Part shown: one piece after another, positions 24,650-33,430 of the stretch
Numbering within the stretch: position 1 is the stretch's first letter
Layout of the letters: every line of letters starts with the position of its first letter
Origin: Paenibacillus sp. GSMTC-2017
GTDB taxonomy: Bacteria > Bacillota > Bacilli > Paenibacillales > Paenibacillaceae
DNA: 64,000 bases
Direction: 5' to 3'
NCBI RefSeq assembly: GCF_016019935.1
Contig: NZ_JAECMT010000003.1
Location: 319,388 to 383,387 of the forward strand
Position numbers and translations under genes: made by a program
Notes under the pieces: generated by a model
Databases searched by the model: none
Seen by the model: the letters and a program-made list of their open reading frames with translations, nothing else
Told to the model about the DNA's origin: nothing

Positions 24650-24676
24650 TGTCGATAATGAAACCTCTCGTTCGTT
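24650..24676 (+). promoter_or_regulatory. Candidate ECF42-type promoter of the DGPF gene
   Basis: TGTCGA at 24650-24655 and CGTT at 24673-24676 are 17 bases apart, upstream of the YCII/DGPF gene. It shares layout and key bases with the element before the sigma factor gene, as expected if the sigma factor drives both. Confidence 0.45.
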
Positions 24677-24739
24677 GATTAAGTAGAGGCGGGAATACAA
24701 GTAGCCCCACCTTCATACGTAATCGGGAGGAAAACAGAA

Positions 24740-25171
24740 ATGCGATATATGTTAATTGTTAAGTCTAATGGATATTCTGAAGCTGGTGTTAAGCCAAGTT
24801 TGGAATTTATTGAAGCACTCGCTGCATACAACGATTCCCTATCGAATGCAGGTATTCTTCTTGCGAATGAAGCACTACTGCCGAGTTCAAGTGGAGTACG
24901 AATTGTGTATTCAGAACATGCCGAGAAGCCAAAGCTTACAGTAGGTCCTTTTGCAGAAGTACAAGATATGTTTACGGCGTTTACGGTAATTGAAGTGCGG
25001 TCAGTGGAAGAAGCAATCGATTGGGCATTGCGTATGCCGATTTCGAAAGAATACGGTGAGTATGGGATTGAGCTACGACAGCTTTGCGAGGTTGAAAATG
25101 AACGAGAAGTTCCGCTAACCATTGCACTGGAGGTTGAACTAAGAGATCAAATCGGCATGTTAATAAAATAA
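24740..25171 (+). CDS. YCII-related (DGPF-domain) protein
   Basis: A 143-residue single-domain protein of the YCII/DGPF family: MRYMLIVKSN at the start, then LLANEALLPSSSGVRI, VGPFAEVQDMFTAFTVIEVRSVEEAIDWA (the DGPF-type motif is VGPF here). These small ferredoxin-like-fold proteins are the standard neighbours and targets of ECF42 sigma factors; their biochemical role is unknown. ATG 24740 has a GGGAGG site. A DUF1801 protein follows 25 bases later and may be cotranscribed. Confidence 0.88.
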   Translation: MRYMLIVKSNGYSEAGVKPSLEFIEALAAYNDSLSNAGILLANEALLPSSSGVRIVYSEHAEKPKLTVGPFAEVQDMFTAFTVIEVRSVEEAIDWALRMPISKEYGEYGIELRQLCEVENEREVPLTIALEVELRDQIGMLIK

Positions 25172-25196
25172 ACGATTTATAAGAGGAGCGAGAAAA

Positions 25197-25538
25197 ATGA
25201 ATCAAGAAGTAGTGGATTTTATTGAAGCGGTAAAAGAGCCTTGGCAAAGAGAAATATGCACACAGCTACGCGAGATTGTTCATGAGGCAGTGACTGATGT
25301 TCAAGAGCGTATCCAATATAAAAAACCTCATTTCTTAAAAGGTGGTAAGTATGCTGCTGTAATTTCTACTTCGAAAGATGCGGTTAGTTTTACAATCTTT
25401 AATGCGAATGAGTTGTCTTTTCCAGAAGGATTGTTCGAAGGACCGGCCGAAAGAAAGACGATTAAGTTACGTAAAGGGCAGTCGGTAGATAGTAATCTGC
25501 TATCTCCACTATTAAGTCAAGCATCTTCGAAATTATAA
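25197..25538 (+). CDS. DUF1801-domain protein
   Basis: A 113-residue protein of the DUF1801/YdhG-like fold (VVDFIEAVKEPWQREICTQLREIVHEA, then ERIQYKKPHFLKGGKYAAVISTSKDAVSFTIFN). Members are small iron-chaperone-like proteins; some are described as frataxin-like, others are of unknown function, so no activity is assigned. ATG 25197 has an AGAGGAG site. Its tight spacing after the DGPF gene suggests it belongs to the same ECF-controlled unit. Confidence 0.78.
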   Translation: MNQEVVDFIEAVKEPWQREICTQLREIVHEAVTDVQERIQYKKPHFLKGGKYAAVISTSKDAVSFTIFNANELSFPEGLFEGPAERKTIKLRKGQSVDSNLLSPLLSQASSKL

Positions 25539-25567
25539 TGGTGGCTCACGTTTCCGAACGTATGGCT

Positions 25568-25696
25568 AACGAACCCAGCAACTCTTATTTGACTAAAATG
25601 TACCGTTCAAAACGTTTAACGAACTCCAGAATGCTTATTACCAGCAAAGTAGCTTTATTTCGGTCAAATAATACTCAATAACGACACTGGAGTTCG
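25568..25696. repeat. Palindromic intergenic repeat element
   Basis: In the 408-base gap after the DUF1801 gene, CGAACTCCAG at 25620-25629 is the perfect complement of CTGGAGTTCG at 25687-25696. A degenerate second copy of the left arm (AACGAACCCAG, 25568-25578, followed by a shared CTTATT) precedes it. The region encodes no credible protein. It looks like a small interspersed palindromic element whose RNA could fold into a long hairpin; genome copy number was not checked. The remainder of the gap (25697-25946) shows no feature I can support. Confidence 0.5.
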
Positions 25697-25946
25697 ATAC
25701 ATCAAATTACACGATATTTTCTTCAAAATAAACACAATACGATTCGTTAGTGGATTAACATACAATTGTTTATTGATTTGATAGAGAGTAGGTGAAGCGG
25801 ATCTTCATTTGCTCTTTTTTATATGTGCTCAACCATAATAAGAACGTATGGTGGGATTTTCGATATGCTCAGATAACCCATAATATGGTATTGTGGGGTA
25901 AGGGTGGATATTTACGCTAGTTCGTTAATCTACAAGGAAGGGACAG

Positions 25947-26350
25947 ATTACGATAATTCGATCTGATGAGCTAATTTTGCGAAAAACGGAAGCAAATGAT
26001 TTAGCATTTGTTATTGAAACCGAATCAGATGATGGAAACAGTCCTTTTGTCGGACAGTGGTCCATTAACCAGCATTTAGATGCTTTGCAATACGAAGATA
26101 TGATGCATTTAATAATAGAGGACAACCAAAACAATAGAGTTGGATATGTCCTATTAACAGGTCTGTTAAATCCGAACAAAGCCGTTTGCGTGATGCGAAT
26201 AACGATTAAGATTAAAGGCCAAGGATACGGAAAAGAGTGTTTAACACGCGTGCTCGTCATGTTTATGAATCAGTAGGATTTCAATTTGAAGGAACTCTTA
26301 GAGACTCTTACTTTAATGGGAACACTTATGAATCACTTTCGGTGATGTAA
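25947..26350 (+). pseudogene. GNAT acetyltransferase, broken (internal deletion, frameshift, no proper start)
   Basis: The first reading frame (RSDELILRKTEANDLAFVIETE... then KIKGQGYGKE, the acetyl-CoA loop) ends at 26276. The natural C terminus (NTRARHVYESVGFQFEGTLRD, then FNGNTYESLSVM) is in a different frame from about 26241 to 26350. About 25 residues between the loop and NTRARH are missing. The expected start codon is ATT at 25947, correctly spaced after AAGGAAGG, so an original ATG appears lost too. Both ends match the family, so this is decay and not a new short gene. Confidence 0.75.
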
Positions 26351-26427
26351 ATTCTTAGACATGAATACGTACGTTAAGCAAGAGTAAAAAGATCATAGGT
26401 TTATTTATCAATAGGGGAGGCTATATC

Positions 26428-26973
26428 ATGATTTATGTGGTCAGACACGGGCAAACAGACTTGAACAAAGAAGGAAGGCTTCAAGGAAGACAAGGCTTAC
26501 CTCTAAATGAAAGTGGTATAGAGCAAGCCGAACTTTTGAAAGAAGAGTTTAAATCGATCACATTTAATTATGTATTTTCTTCTCCACAAGAAAGAGCTAT
26601 TCAAACAGCAGAATTAGCAACGGGTATAAAAGCAATTGTGGAGCATAGACTAGACGTCTTTGATTTAGGTGAAGCAGATGGATTAAAAAGAGAAGAAGTG
26701 AAGTTAGCAGGGGTTGTTCCAGATTCTAGCGTATATAAGGGCGTTGAAGAAATACCAACTTTCATGCAGCGAGTGTTTGCATTTATGAAAGAGCTTGAGG
26801 ATAAGTATGACTCAAGTAATGTTACTATTTTGTTATCCGGACATAGATGTACGACAGGTTGTATTGGTGCATATTTCGAAGGAATACCTGAAGATGGAAA
26901 CTTGTTAAAGCTTTCATTAGATAACGGGAAATTCAAAGGATACACGTTCAATTCGGTACAAGTACATGAATAA
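26428..26973 (+). CDS. Histidine phosphatase-family protein (phosphoglycerate mutase-like)
   Basis: A 181-residue member of histidine phosphatase branch 1. The phospho-histidine motif VVRHGQTDLN is at residues 4-13, the second conserved arginine is in FSSPQERAIQTAE, the acid/base Glu in FDLGEADGL and the second His in LLSGHRCTTG. Such small members hydrolyse phosphosugars, nucleotides or cofactor intermediates; the substrate is not determinable. ATG 26428 has a GGGGAGG site. The next gene overlaps its end by 8 bases. Confidence 0.88.
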   Translation: MIYVVRHGQTDLNKEGRLQGRQGLPLNESGIEQAELLKEEFKSITFNYVFSSPQERAIQTAELATGIKAIVEHRLDVFDLGEADGLKREEVKLAGVVPDSSVYKGVEEIPTFMQRVFAFMKELEDKYDSSNVTILLSGHRCTTGCIGAYFEGIPEDGNLLKLSLDNGKFKGYTFNSVQVHE

Positions 26974-27745
26974 GCTAACTATTATATTGAAATTAATGGT
27001 TATGTTGTGTCTTCTAACTAGTTGCAAAGGTACAAATGATGAACAGGTGGAAGTAAATGAAGGGTTCCAGGTAACAGCTAACTATTATCAGCTTAATGGC
27101 GAATTACCCACTCAATTGTTCCCAAATGCTGATGCAAAGCTAATAGCTGACTGGGAGACTCTATTAGCAGATGCCAAATTAATAAGTGCTTCAATTAGCA
27201 GTAAACATTATAAATGGTCTGATGCCGATAACACGTATGTCGCAGCAGGAATTAATGAGATGCAAGATGAATCATTTGGGTATATTGTTCATAACTACGC
27301 TTTCGTTGCTGAGACGAAAGGGGAAAATGGTGAAGATCAGCTAGTTGTTTTTGGTTCATTTGAGCATAATTTCAATATGGATAAACTTCCCTCTAATGCT
27401 TCGAGTTTAGGATATTCTATTGCATTTAATACCAAGGATGCTATATTAAGTAAGTCTTCAATACTACACTATTTAAACAAAGATGATACGATTCCAGTCG
27501 CAGCTGTTTTCTCCGGCATTGGTTGGGAGAACGGGATGAATAACGATGATTTTCCGAGTAGTGGTACTTTCTCTATGAAAATACATGAAAATAAATTGGA
27601 AGACTACAGGGCCACTATATTTTCGAGACTAGATGTGAAATTTCACTCTCAAAATCAAGAACAGCTACATTATCGTTTTAATGGATCGCAACTAGATACA
27701 TTAGGAAAAGCTGATGTTATTATAACTAGTGAAACGAAAAGCTAG
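26966..27745 (+). CDS. Lipoprotein of unknown function
   Basis: A 259-residue protein with a lipoprotein signal (LKLMVMLCLLTSCKG; lipobox Cys20), so exported and membrane-anchored. The mature part is beta-rich with no recognised domain. It starts inside the 3' end of the phosphatase gene, which implies cotranscription and translational coupling, though the two products act in different compartments. No homologous family is recognised. Confidence 0.7.
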   Translation: MNKLTIILKLMVMLCLLTSCKGTNDEQVEVNEGFQVTANYYQLNGELPTQLFPNADAKLIADWETLLADAKLISASISSKHYKWSDADNTYVAAGINEMQDESFGYIVHNYAFVAETKGENGEDQLVVFGSFEHNFNMDKLPSNASSLGYSIAFNTKDAILSKSSILHYLNKDDTIPVAAVFSGIGWENGMNNDDFPSSGTFSMKIHENKLEDYRATIFSRLDVKFHSQNQEQLHYRFNGSQLDTLGKADVIITSETKS

Positions 27746-27805
27746 TGGAAATAAAGTACCATACACACAATTTCGTTTAACATCATCGTACGGAAAGAGA
27801 GAACT

Positions 27806-29431
27806 ATGACTATGAGCTCTATTGAATTTAATGAAATACGTCAGCCGGTTCATTCATTTTATATGCCTGTTCGTATAATGGGACTCGATAATGATAGATT
27901 AGGTAATGATCGAGTCGTAAAACAATCCTTTCATCGTATTCTGATCGTATGGAGCGGTGATGGGTTGCTTTTTGTCAACGAAGAGCAGCATGAAGTAGCT
28001 CGTGGGAGCGTGTTTTTATGTGATGCTGCTTCGCAACTAGAACTGAAGTTAAAGTCACGTTCTCCTCTTAAAGGGGTACTAATTGAATATTGCAACCTAA
28101 ACATAGATGGCTACCAATCGAGTATTTTAAAATATCCAGTGCCGCTGCAACGCTGTTCGCTTGGCATATTGAGACTTGCTGGTGAACTAGAAAATGTATG
28201 GAGAGAGCCAGAATTGAGTGGTCCCTTCAGATCACAACAGCTATTTATTGAACTGCTCACTGAGCTTTATCAATTTATACTAACGAAACAACAACCGTCC
28301 AAGGATTGGCTAAATGAAGTTTGTAGTTACATGGAGAATCATTACAATGAGGACCTGACAAGGGAGCAGCTCGCTGAACTAGCAAGTGTAAGCCCAGAAC
28401 ATTTGTCACGTACATTTCGGAAACATACAGGACGAACGTTTAATGCCTATCTAACTCTAATTAGGATACGTAATGCTCAGAGTCGCATACTGACTGGGGC
28501 ACCAGATTTGAATACGTTAGCACACGAGGTAGGCTACAAGGAAGGTTTTTATTTAAGTCGCAAATTTAAAGAAACGGTCGGTTTATCACCGACAGCCTAT
28601 CGACGTGCTGACAAAAGGATCGTTTCTCTAAATCTTAATCATACAGCGAGCTTAATAGCGCTAGGTGTTGTTCCGGAGCTTGGTGTTTATACGTCTTGGC
28701 TAGAGCAAGTCATGCAAAGGGACAATATGATCATTGGTAAAAAGTTCAACCCGTATGGACATACCGCTTCAACCTATTATGATGGAATTGTCGCTGTAAA
28801 CCCGGATGTCATTATTAGTTACATCAAGGAAGAAGAGAATAAAAGTCTGCTTCCAATTGCACCAGTATTAGAACTACCTTTTATGACGATGAGTTGGCGT
28901 GAACAATTTCATATGATCGCTCATATCGTAAACAAACAGCAGCAGGCAGAGGTATGGCTGGAAAACTATGACGCACAGGTTGTGAAAGGAAACAATCGTT
29001 TGGATCAGACGCTTGGCAGTCGTGGAACAGCAATTGTGTGGGAAATTGGTCAACATAAAGCATATTGTTTCAACAACAGTCATGGGAGAGGCTCTCAAGT
29101 GCTCTATGATGATCTCGGCTTTCGACTGCCTTCGGAATTGCTTGATCAAGGTATAGCTACGAGTGGTTATATTGAAGTTGACTTCGAGTCTATGGCGAAC
29201 TATTCAGCCACACACATCTTTATTACAGCCATGCCGACCTCTCCAGAAGGACAAGAGCGGATCAATCGGTTATTTCGATCTGCAAACTGGCTGAAGCTAG
29301 AAGCGGTTAATCATAATCGGGTTTATCTCTTGAATGAAGATGAGGTGTTCTGGGGCTACGATCCTATATCTTCTCAAGCACAGCTTCAAGTATTACTACA
29401 GGCGCTAATACCAGATCATAAATTTGCATGA
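27806..29431 (+). CDS. Btr-like AraC regulator fused to a siderophore-binding (FecB/BtuF-type) domain
   Basis: A 541-residue one-component regulator: AraC N-terminal cupin-like part (1-165), two AraC helix-turn-helix motifs (about 170-270; TREQLAELASVSPEHLSRTFRKHTG and NTLAHEVGYKEGFYLSRKFKETVGLSP), then a periplasmic-binding-protein domain without a signal peptide (275-541; HTASLIALGVVPELG, VNPDVIISY, FITAMPT). Bacillus subtilis Btr has this layout: cytoplasmic binding of the iron-siderophore lets it activate the uptake genes. The next gene, with a Fur box, encodes a related binding lipoprotein and is the likely target. No Fur box is seen before this gene. Confidence 0.9.
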   Translation: MTMSSIEFNEIRQPVHSFYMPVRIMGLDNDRLGNDRVVKQSFHRILIVWSGDGLLFVNEEQHEVARGSVFLCDAASQLELKLKSRSPLKGVLIEYCNLNIDGYQSSILKYPVPLQRCSLGILRLAGELENVWREPELSGPFRSQQLFIELLTELYQFILTKQQPSKDWLNEVCSYMENHYNEDLTREQLAELASVSPEHLSRTFRKHTGRTFNAYLTLIRIRNAQSRILTGAPDLNTLAHEVGYKEGFYLSRKFKETVGLSPTAYRRADKRIVSLNLNHTASLIALGVVPELGVYTSWLEQVMQRDNMIIGKKFNPYGHTASTYYDGIVAVNPDVIISYIKEEENKSLLPIAPVLELPFMTMSWREQFHMIAHIVNKQQQAEVWLENYDAQVVKGNNRLDQTLGSRGTAIVWEIGQHKAYCFNNSHGRGSQVLYDDLGFRLPSELLDQGIATSGYIEVDFESMANYSATHIFITAMPTSPEGQERINRLFRSANWLKLEAVNHNRVYLLNEDEVFWGYDPISSQAQLQVLLQALIPDHKFA

Positions 29432-29485
29432 AGGAACATCACTTTTAGGTATAGTATTTTTCCCTCTTTCACTGTAGAGTGAACT

Positions 29486-29504
29486 GATAATGATTATCGT
29501 TATT
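29486..29504. promoter_or_regulatory. Fur box
   Basis: GATAATGATTATCGTTATT closely matches the Bacillus Fur consensus GATAATGATAATCATTATC and sits 18 bases before the start of the siderophore-binding lipoprotein gene. Iron-loaded Fur would block initiation here. Confidence 0.85.
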
Positions 29505-29522
29505 AAATGAGGAGGATTACTA

Positions 29523-30533
29523 TTGTTTACTAGAAGAAAACAAGAAGGCAGAAGTCGTGTATCATTTATCGTATTAACTTTATTATTGATCGTTGCTATC
29601 ATCTCCGGGTGTGGAGCGCCAGCGACGAATAACAAAGAGGGAGTTAAGGGTAACGCTACGGTAGAACCGAGCCCTACAGCAACAACCGAAGCACCAGCGG
29701 AGGAAACAAAACAATTCAAAACAATTAAAACGATTAACGGTGATATTGAAGTTCCAGTTAACCCGATACGAATCGTTGCTGAAGAATATTTAGGTACGCT
29801 AATCGCACTGGGTGTTGTACCTGTAGGTGCGCCTGGGTTAACGATCAAAAACTACTATTTTAAAGAAGCGCTTGCGAAGGTTGCTGATATCGGCGATTAC
29901 TCGAAACCGTCCATAGAAAATATAATCGCGCTTAGTCCTGACCTCATTCTAACTGGAGTGCAAGACAATTACGCTCAGCTTAGCAAAATTGCTCCTACAG
30001 TCGTCATTCCATATGGTGATCTAAAAAATACACATGATGAACTTACGTATTTCGGAACTTTGTTTAATAAAGAAGCAGAAGCAAAAGCATGGCTTGCGCA
30101 ATTTGATGAGCGAATTGCCGCTGCTAAAGCAAAAGTAGATGCTGTCATTCCAGCTGATGCAACGTTTACGATTTTTGAAGATGGAGGAAAACAAACGTGG
30201 GCATATGGAGATAACTTCGGCCGAGGTGGACAACCTATTTATCAAGCTTTAGGCCGTAAACCGCCTACAGAAGTCGCAGCTGAAATTATGGAGAAACAGT
30301 GGGCCGAAATTACGGCTGAATTACTTCCGAAGTACGCTGGCGACTATCTTATTGTCACGTCGAATACACGCACGGTAGAAGATTTTAAAGCTGATCCGAT
30401 CTGGGGAAGCCTGCCTGCAGTGAAAAACGGAAATATTTATGTGTGGAAAGAAGAAGTTTCCTGGTATTACGATCCACTAGCCGTACTTGCTCAAACGGAA
30501 GAATTGACAGAATGGCTTACTACTAAAAAATAA
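29523..30533 (+). CDS. Iron-siderophore-binding lipoprotein (FeuA-like)
   Basis: A 336-residue cluster A-III binding protein. The lipoprotein signal ends at IISGCG (Cys30), followed by a Thr/Pro/Ala-rich linker and the two-lobed FecB/FeuA fold (GDIEVPVNPIRIVAEEYLGTLIALGVVPVG, LSPDLILTG, YGDNFGRGGQPIY, YAGDYLIVTS). It would present a ferric siderophore to a FecCD permease. It starts with TTG 29523 behind GAGGAGG, next to a Fur box. It is closely similar to the lipoprotein at 47860-48843, sharing NFGRGGQxIYxALxRKPP, so they are paralogues for similar ligands. A strong terminator follows. Confidence 0.92.
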   Translation: MFTRRKQEGRSRVSFIVLTLLLIVAIISGCGAPATNNKEGVKGNATVEPSPTATTEAPAEETKQFKTIKTINGDIEVPVNPIRIVAEEYLGTLIALGVVPVGAPGLTIKNYYFKEALAKVADIGDYSKPSIENIIALSPDLILTGVQDNYAQLSKIAPTVVIPYGDLKNTHDELTYFGTLFNKEAEAKAWLAQFDERIAAAKAKVDAVIPADATFTIFEDGGKQTWAYGDNFGRGGQPIYQALGRKPPTEVAAEIMEKQWAEITAELLPKYAGDYLIVTSNTRTVEDFKADPIWGSLPAVKNGNIYVWKEEVSWYYDPLAVLAQTEELTEWLTTKK

Positions 30534-30546
30534 ATTGTCAAAATAA

Positions 30547-30606
30547 GAGCGTTCCTTAGCTACAATCGCACAACTATGTGTGATTGTAGCTGGAACGCTC
30601 TTTTTA
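30547..30606 (+). terminator. Strong intrinsic terminator
   Basis: GAGCGTTCC and AGCTACAATC pair with GATTGTAGCT and GGAACGCTC in one long stem, followed by TTTTT, 14 bases after the FeuA-like gene. Confidence 0.92.
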
Positions 30607-30686
30607 CGTTATGAGAATAAGTTGCCTAACAACCGAACGTTTGAGGGATATAACGCATAATTTTAATAAATAGTAGAGTGGGATTA

Positions 30687-31739
30687 ATGAAGCGGTTATT
30701 GTATCTTAAATTGGAGCGGAGAGATGACGTGATTATTATTAACAGCTCGAATCGTCACGACTATAAGTGGCTTTCTAACATAGAAGGGCATACAACGAGA
30801 TTGAAGATAGAAGATGAAAGCTATTCTATATGTGATGCATATTTAATTTGGAGTTCTGACGACTCCGAGCAAGAAGTTACGCTCAAGACGGAGAATGCCG
30901 AAGCAAAAGTTAATTCTACTAAAGGATATGAAAGTAAACAAGCAGGCCAATACGCTCATATTAAGAACGTGCTAGCATTTGTACGTGATCATTCGAATGA
31001 AACGTATGTGCTGGATATCCATACTAGATGGCATTTAATTGTTGTCTATAGTTCACCATTTCTTTCAGTAAGTCATGTGTCTCTCTATATTCCAAAGCTA
31101 TTTGAACAGGGACAGAGGGATGTTTGGAAGCCTTGGTTAAAAAGTTTGCCGATCAATCATTTAGATTTACCATGGTCAGCAAATGTACATGTTCTCGGAG
31201 CGGATCTAAATTCAATCGATATGGATACTAACCTCATATTGGAAGAAAATAGCATTCATGAACGTAACTATGAAACGATTCAGAATCAATTTCCAAGTCC
31301 TATCATTATCGCGCAAAAAATTAATTTACCCGAAACTAAAATGCGTTTAGAACACACAGTTGACATTGAGAAAATTAAGGTAGGAGATATCGTAACGATC
31401 ACTACAAAGATTACTAATGTTAGTAAAGTAATTGCAGGTCCAGTCCAATACCGCTCAACGTTACCGCAGCGAACGACACTTCTACCTAATAGTTTCAGCC
31501 TAAATCGGACAGCGATTCCAATGGGAGTCGATGGCTTTAATTGTATTACTGTTTATTTAAGACATATGCCTGAAGGTGATGTCATTATAGTTGTCTATAA
31601 GATTTACATTCAAGCGGAATCATCTACTGAACTTTTTACAAGTAGTACACTGGACTACAACTTTTCTCCGGCATTAAACAATTGGCTTGTCGGTAACCAG
31701 CCGAGCAATATAGTAAAACTTACATTTTTGGATGGGTAG
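30687..31739 (+). CDS. Uncharacterised protein with C-terminal DUF11-like repeat domain
   Basis: A 350-residue protein without signal peptide or membrane segment. The N-terminal 200 residues are unrecognised. Residues about 215-345 read like a DUF11/Ig-like conserved repeat domain (VDIEKIKVGDIVTITTKITNVSKVIAGPVQYRSTLP), common in Bacillota surface or spore-associated proteins. ATG 30687 is preferred over the GTG at 30678 by the usual start context, though no strong ribosome site is visible. It stands alone between two iron-uptake segments. Confidence 0.6.
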   Translation: MKRLLYLKLERRDDVIIINSSNRHDYKWLSNIEGHTTRLKIEDESYSICDAYLIWSSDDSEQEVTLKTENAEAKVNSTKGYESKQAGQYAHIKNVLAFVRDHSNETYVLDIHTRWHLIVVYSSPFLSVSHVSLYIPKLFEQGQRDVWKPWLKSLPINHLDLPWSANVHVLGADLNSIDMDTNLILEENSIHERNYETIQNQFPSPIIIAQKINLPETKMRLEHTVDIEKIKVGDIVTITTKITNVSKVIAGPVQYRSTLPQRTTLLPNSFSLNRTAIPMGVDGFNCITVYLRHMPEGDVIIVVYKIYIQAESSTELFTSSTLDYNFSPALNNWLVGNQPSNIVKLTFLDG

Positions 31740-31848
31740 CCGAATGAATATAAGCATAGTAGAAAAGGTTTATAGGTAAATTTTATCATTAATAGTAATG
31801 GCTATATGCTAAAATGGTGATGAGAATATTAGATTAGGAGATCGTGAT

Positions 31849-32904
31849 ATGCAAAAAGAGATTTTGGCATTGTTCAATCTGTATGCAGAAGAGCACAGCT
31901 TTTCCGGTGCTGGGTTAGTAAAAAAAGGTGACGATATAATATGTGCAAACGCATATGGTTTAGCACATAGAGGGTTCAAAGTACCTAATGAAATAAATAC
32001 GATGTTTGATACGGCTTCCGTTACGAAGCTGTTTACAGCAGTAGCTATATTGCAGCTCGTTGATAAAGGGTTGGTTAATCTAGATGATCGAGTTACCAAT
32101 ATTATTGATCTATCTGGTACTCAAATTCCAACGGACGTTACCGTTCGACATTTACTTACTCATACTTCTGGTATTGCTGATGATGCAGATGAAGAGGATG
32201 GAGAAAGCTATGAAGAATTATTTATAAACAAGCCTAACTACTCCATTCGAAATTGTATAGATTTTATTCCGCAGTTTGCTTATAAGGAACCTAAATTTAA
32301 TGCGGGGACGAAAGTCAGCTACAATAACTGTGCTTTTGTATTGCTTGGACTTGTAATTGAAAAAGTGAGCAAAAACAGGTATAGAGATTATGTTACGGAG
32401 CATATATTCCGTATTTGTGATATGCAAAACACTTCGTTTAGCGCAAAAGACGATGCTGATACGCGAGTAGCAGAAGGTTATTCTGCAAGTACAAACGAAA
32501 GAAATGAAGTGATATGGAAGAAAAATATATATTCTTTCCCGCCGATCGGAACATCTGATGGAGGAGCCTTTACTACAGTAGGTGACCTTGATCTATTTAT
32601 ACGTGCATTAATTAGTGGAAAACTGTTGTCTCAAGAGATGACAACTGAAATGATAAAGCCTCAAACAACCATAGAGCAGAAATACGACTGGGGAAAAATA
32701 GTAAATGGATATGGCTTTCATTTTAGTTACAATAAATCGGACAAGCTGATTCGAATGTATAAGGAAGGTTCAAACGCGGGTGTGGCCGTCATGTTTGCTT
32801 ATTACCCCGAAATAGATACAACTAGTATTATTTTGGCTAATCAAACGTGTAATGTATGGGAACTACACCGGAAGGTTGAACAACACTTACTCGCTGGAAG
32901 CTGA
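31849..32904 (+). CDS. Serine hydrolase of the class C beta-lactamase/penicillin-binding family
   Basis: A 351-residue serine hydrolase: SxxK nucleophile in DTASVTKLFTAVAILQLV (residues about 45-62), YxN in SYNNCAFVLLGLV, and the third motif region near SNAGVAVMFAYYP. There is no signal peptide, so it is intracellular, unlike classical beta-lactamases. The family includes esterases, D-aminopeptidases and amide hydrolases; substrate unknown. ATG 31849 follows an AGGAGATCG site. Confidence 0.85.
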   Translation: MQKEILALFNLYAEEHSFSGAGLVKKGDDIICANAYGLAHRGFKVPNEINTMFDTASVTKLFTAVAILQLVDKGLVNLDDRVTNIIDLSGTQIPTDVTVRHLLTHTSGIADDADEEDGESYEELFINKPNYSIRNCIDFIPQFAYKEPKFNAGTKVSYNNCAFVLLGLVIEKVSKNRYRDYVTEHIFRICDMQNTSFSAKDDADTRVAEGYSASTNERNEVIWKKNIYSFPPIGTSDGGAFTTVGDLDLFIRALISGKLLSQEMTTEMIKPQTTIEQKYDWGKIVNGYGFHFSYNKSDKLIRMYKEGSNAGVAVMFAYYPEIDTTSIILANQTCNVWELHRKVEQHLLAGS

Positions 32905-32961
32905 TGATTTTGAAAGGTTATTGAAGGCTATTAAACGACTATTAAATGGAGGGTAACATAC

Positions 32962-33417
32962 GTGGGAGAATCCATTGAAAACAGATTAAAGCAATTAGGT
33001 ATTGAGCTACCAGATGCTAGTGGACCAGCAGCTAAATATGCTAATTACGTAATAACGGGAAATCTACTATTCGTTTCTGGTAAAGGTCCATCAGGCAATC
33101 CAAAGGGTAAATTAGGACGTGAATTTACAACGGAGGAAGGCTACCAGTATGCGAGGTTAGCAGCTATAGAGGTACTCGCAGTAGTGAAGGATGCACTTGG
33201 TAGCTTAGATCAAGTGAGTAGAGTAGTTAGAGCACAAGGACTAGTAAACGCCGATCCAGAATTTGAAGAACACCATAAAGTGTTAAATGGTTTCTCGGAT
33301 CTTATGAACGATGTATTTGGCGAAAAGGGTCTCCATGCCCGATCAGTGATGGGAGCGAATTCACTAAGAGAAAATCTTCCGATAGTTATTGAATCTGTTT
33401 TTGAGATTAAAAGCTAA
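32962..33417 (+). CDS. RidA/YjgF-family protein
   Basis: A 151-residue RidA-superfamily protein (YVITGNLLFVSGKGPSGNPKGKLGREFT near residues 29-56; DLMNDVFGEKGLHARSVMGANSLRENLPIVIESVF at the end). The conserved arginine of RidA is in HARSVMG. Archetypal RidA hydrolyses reactive enamine/imine intermediates from PLP enzymes; this longer subgroup (YjgH/YjgF-like) is less characterised. GTG 32962 has a GGAGGG site. Confidence 0.88.
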   Translation: MGESIENRLKQLGIELPDASGPAAKYANYVITGNLLFVSGKGPSGNPKGKLGREFTTEEGYQYARLAAIEVLAVVKDALGSLDQVSRVVRAQGLVNADPEFEEHHKVLNGFSDLMNDVFGEKGLHARSVMGANSLRENLPIVIESVFEIKS

Positions 33418-33430
33418 AGGAGCGGTTGTG

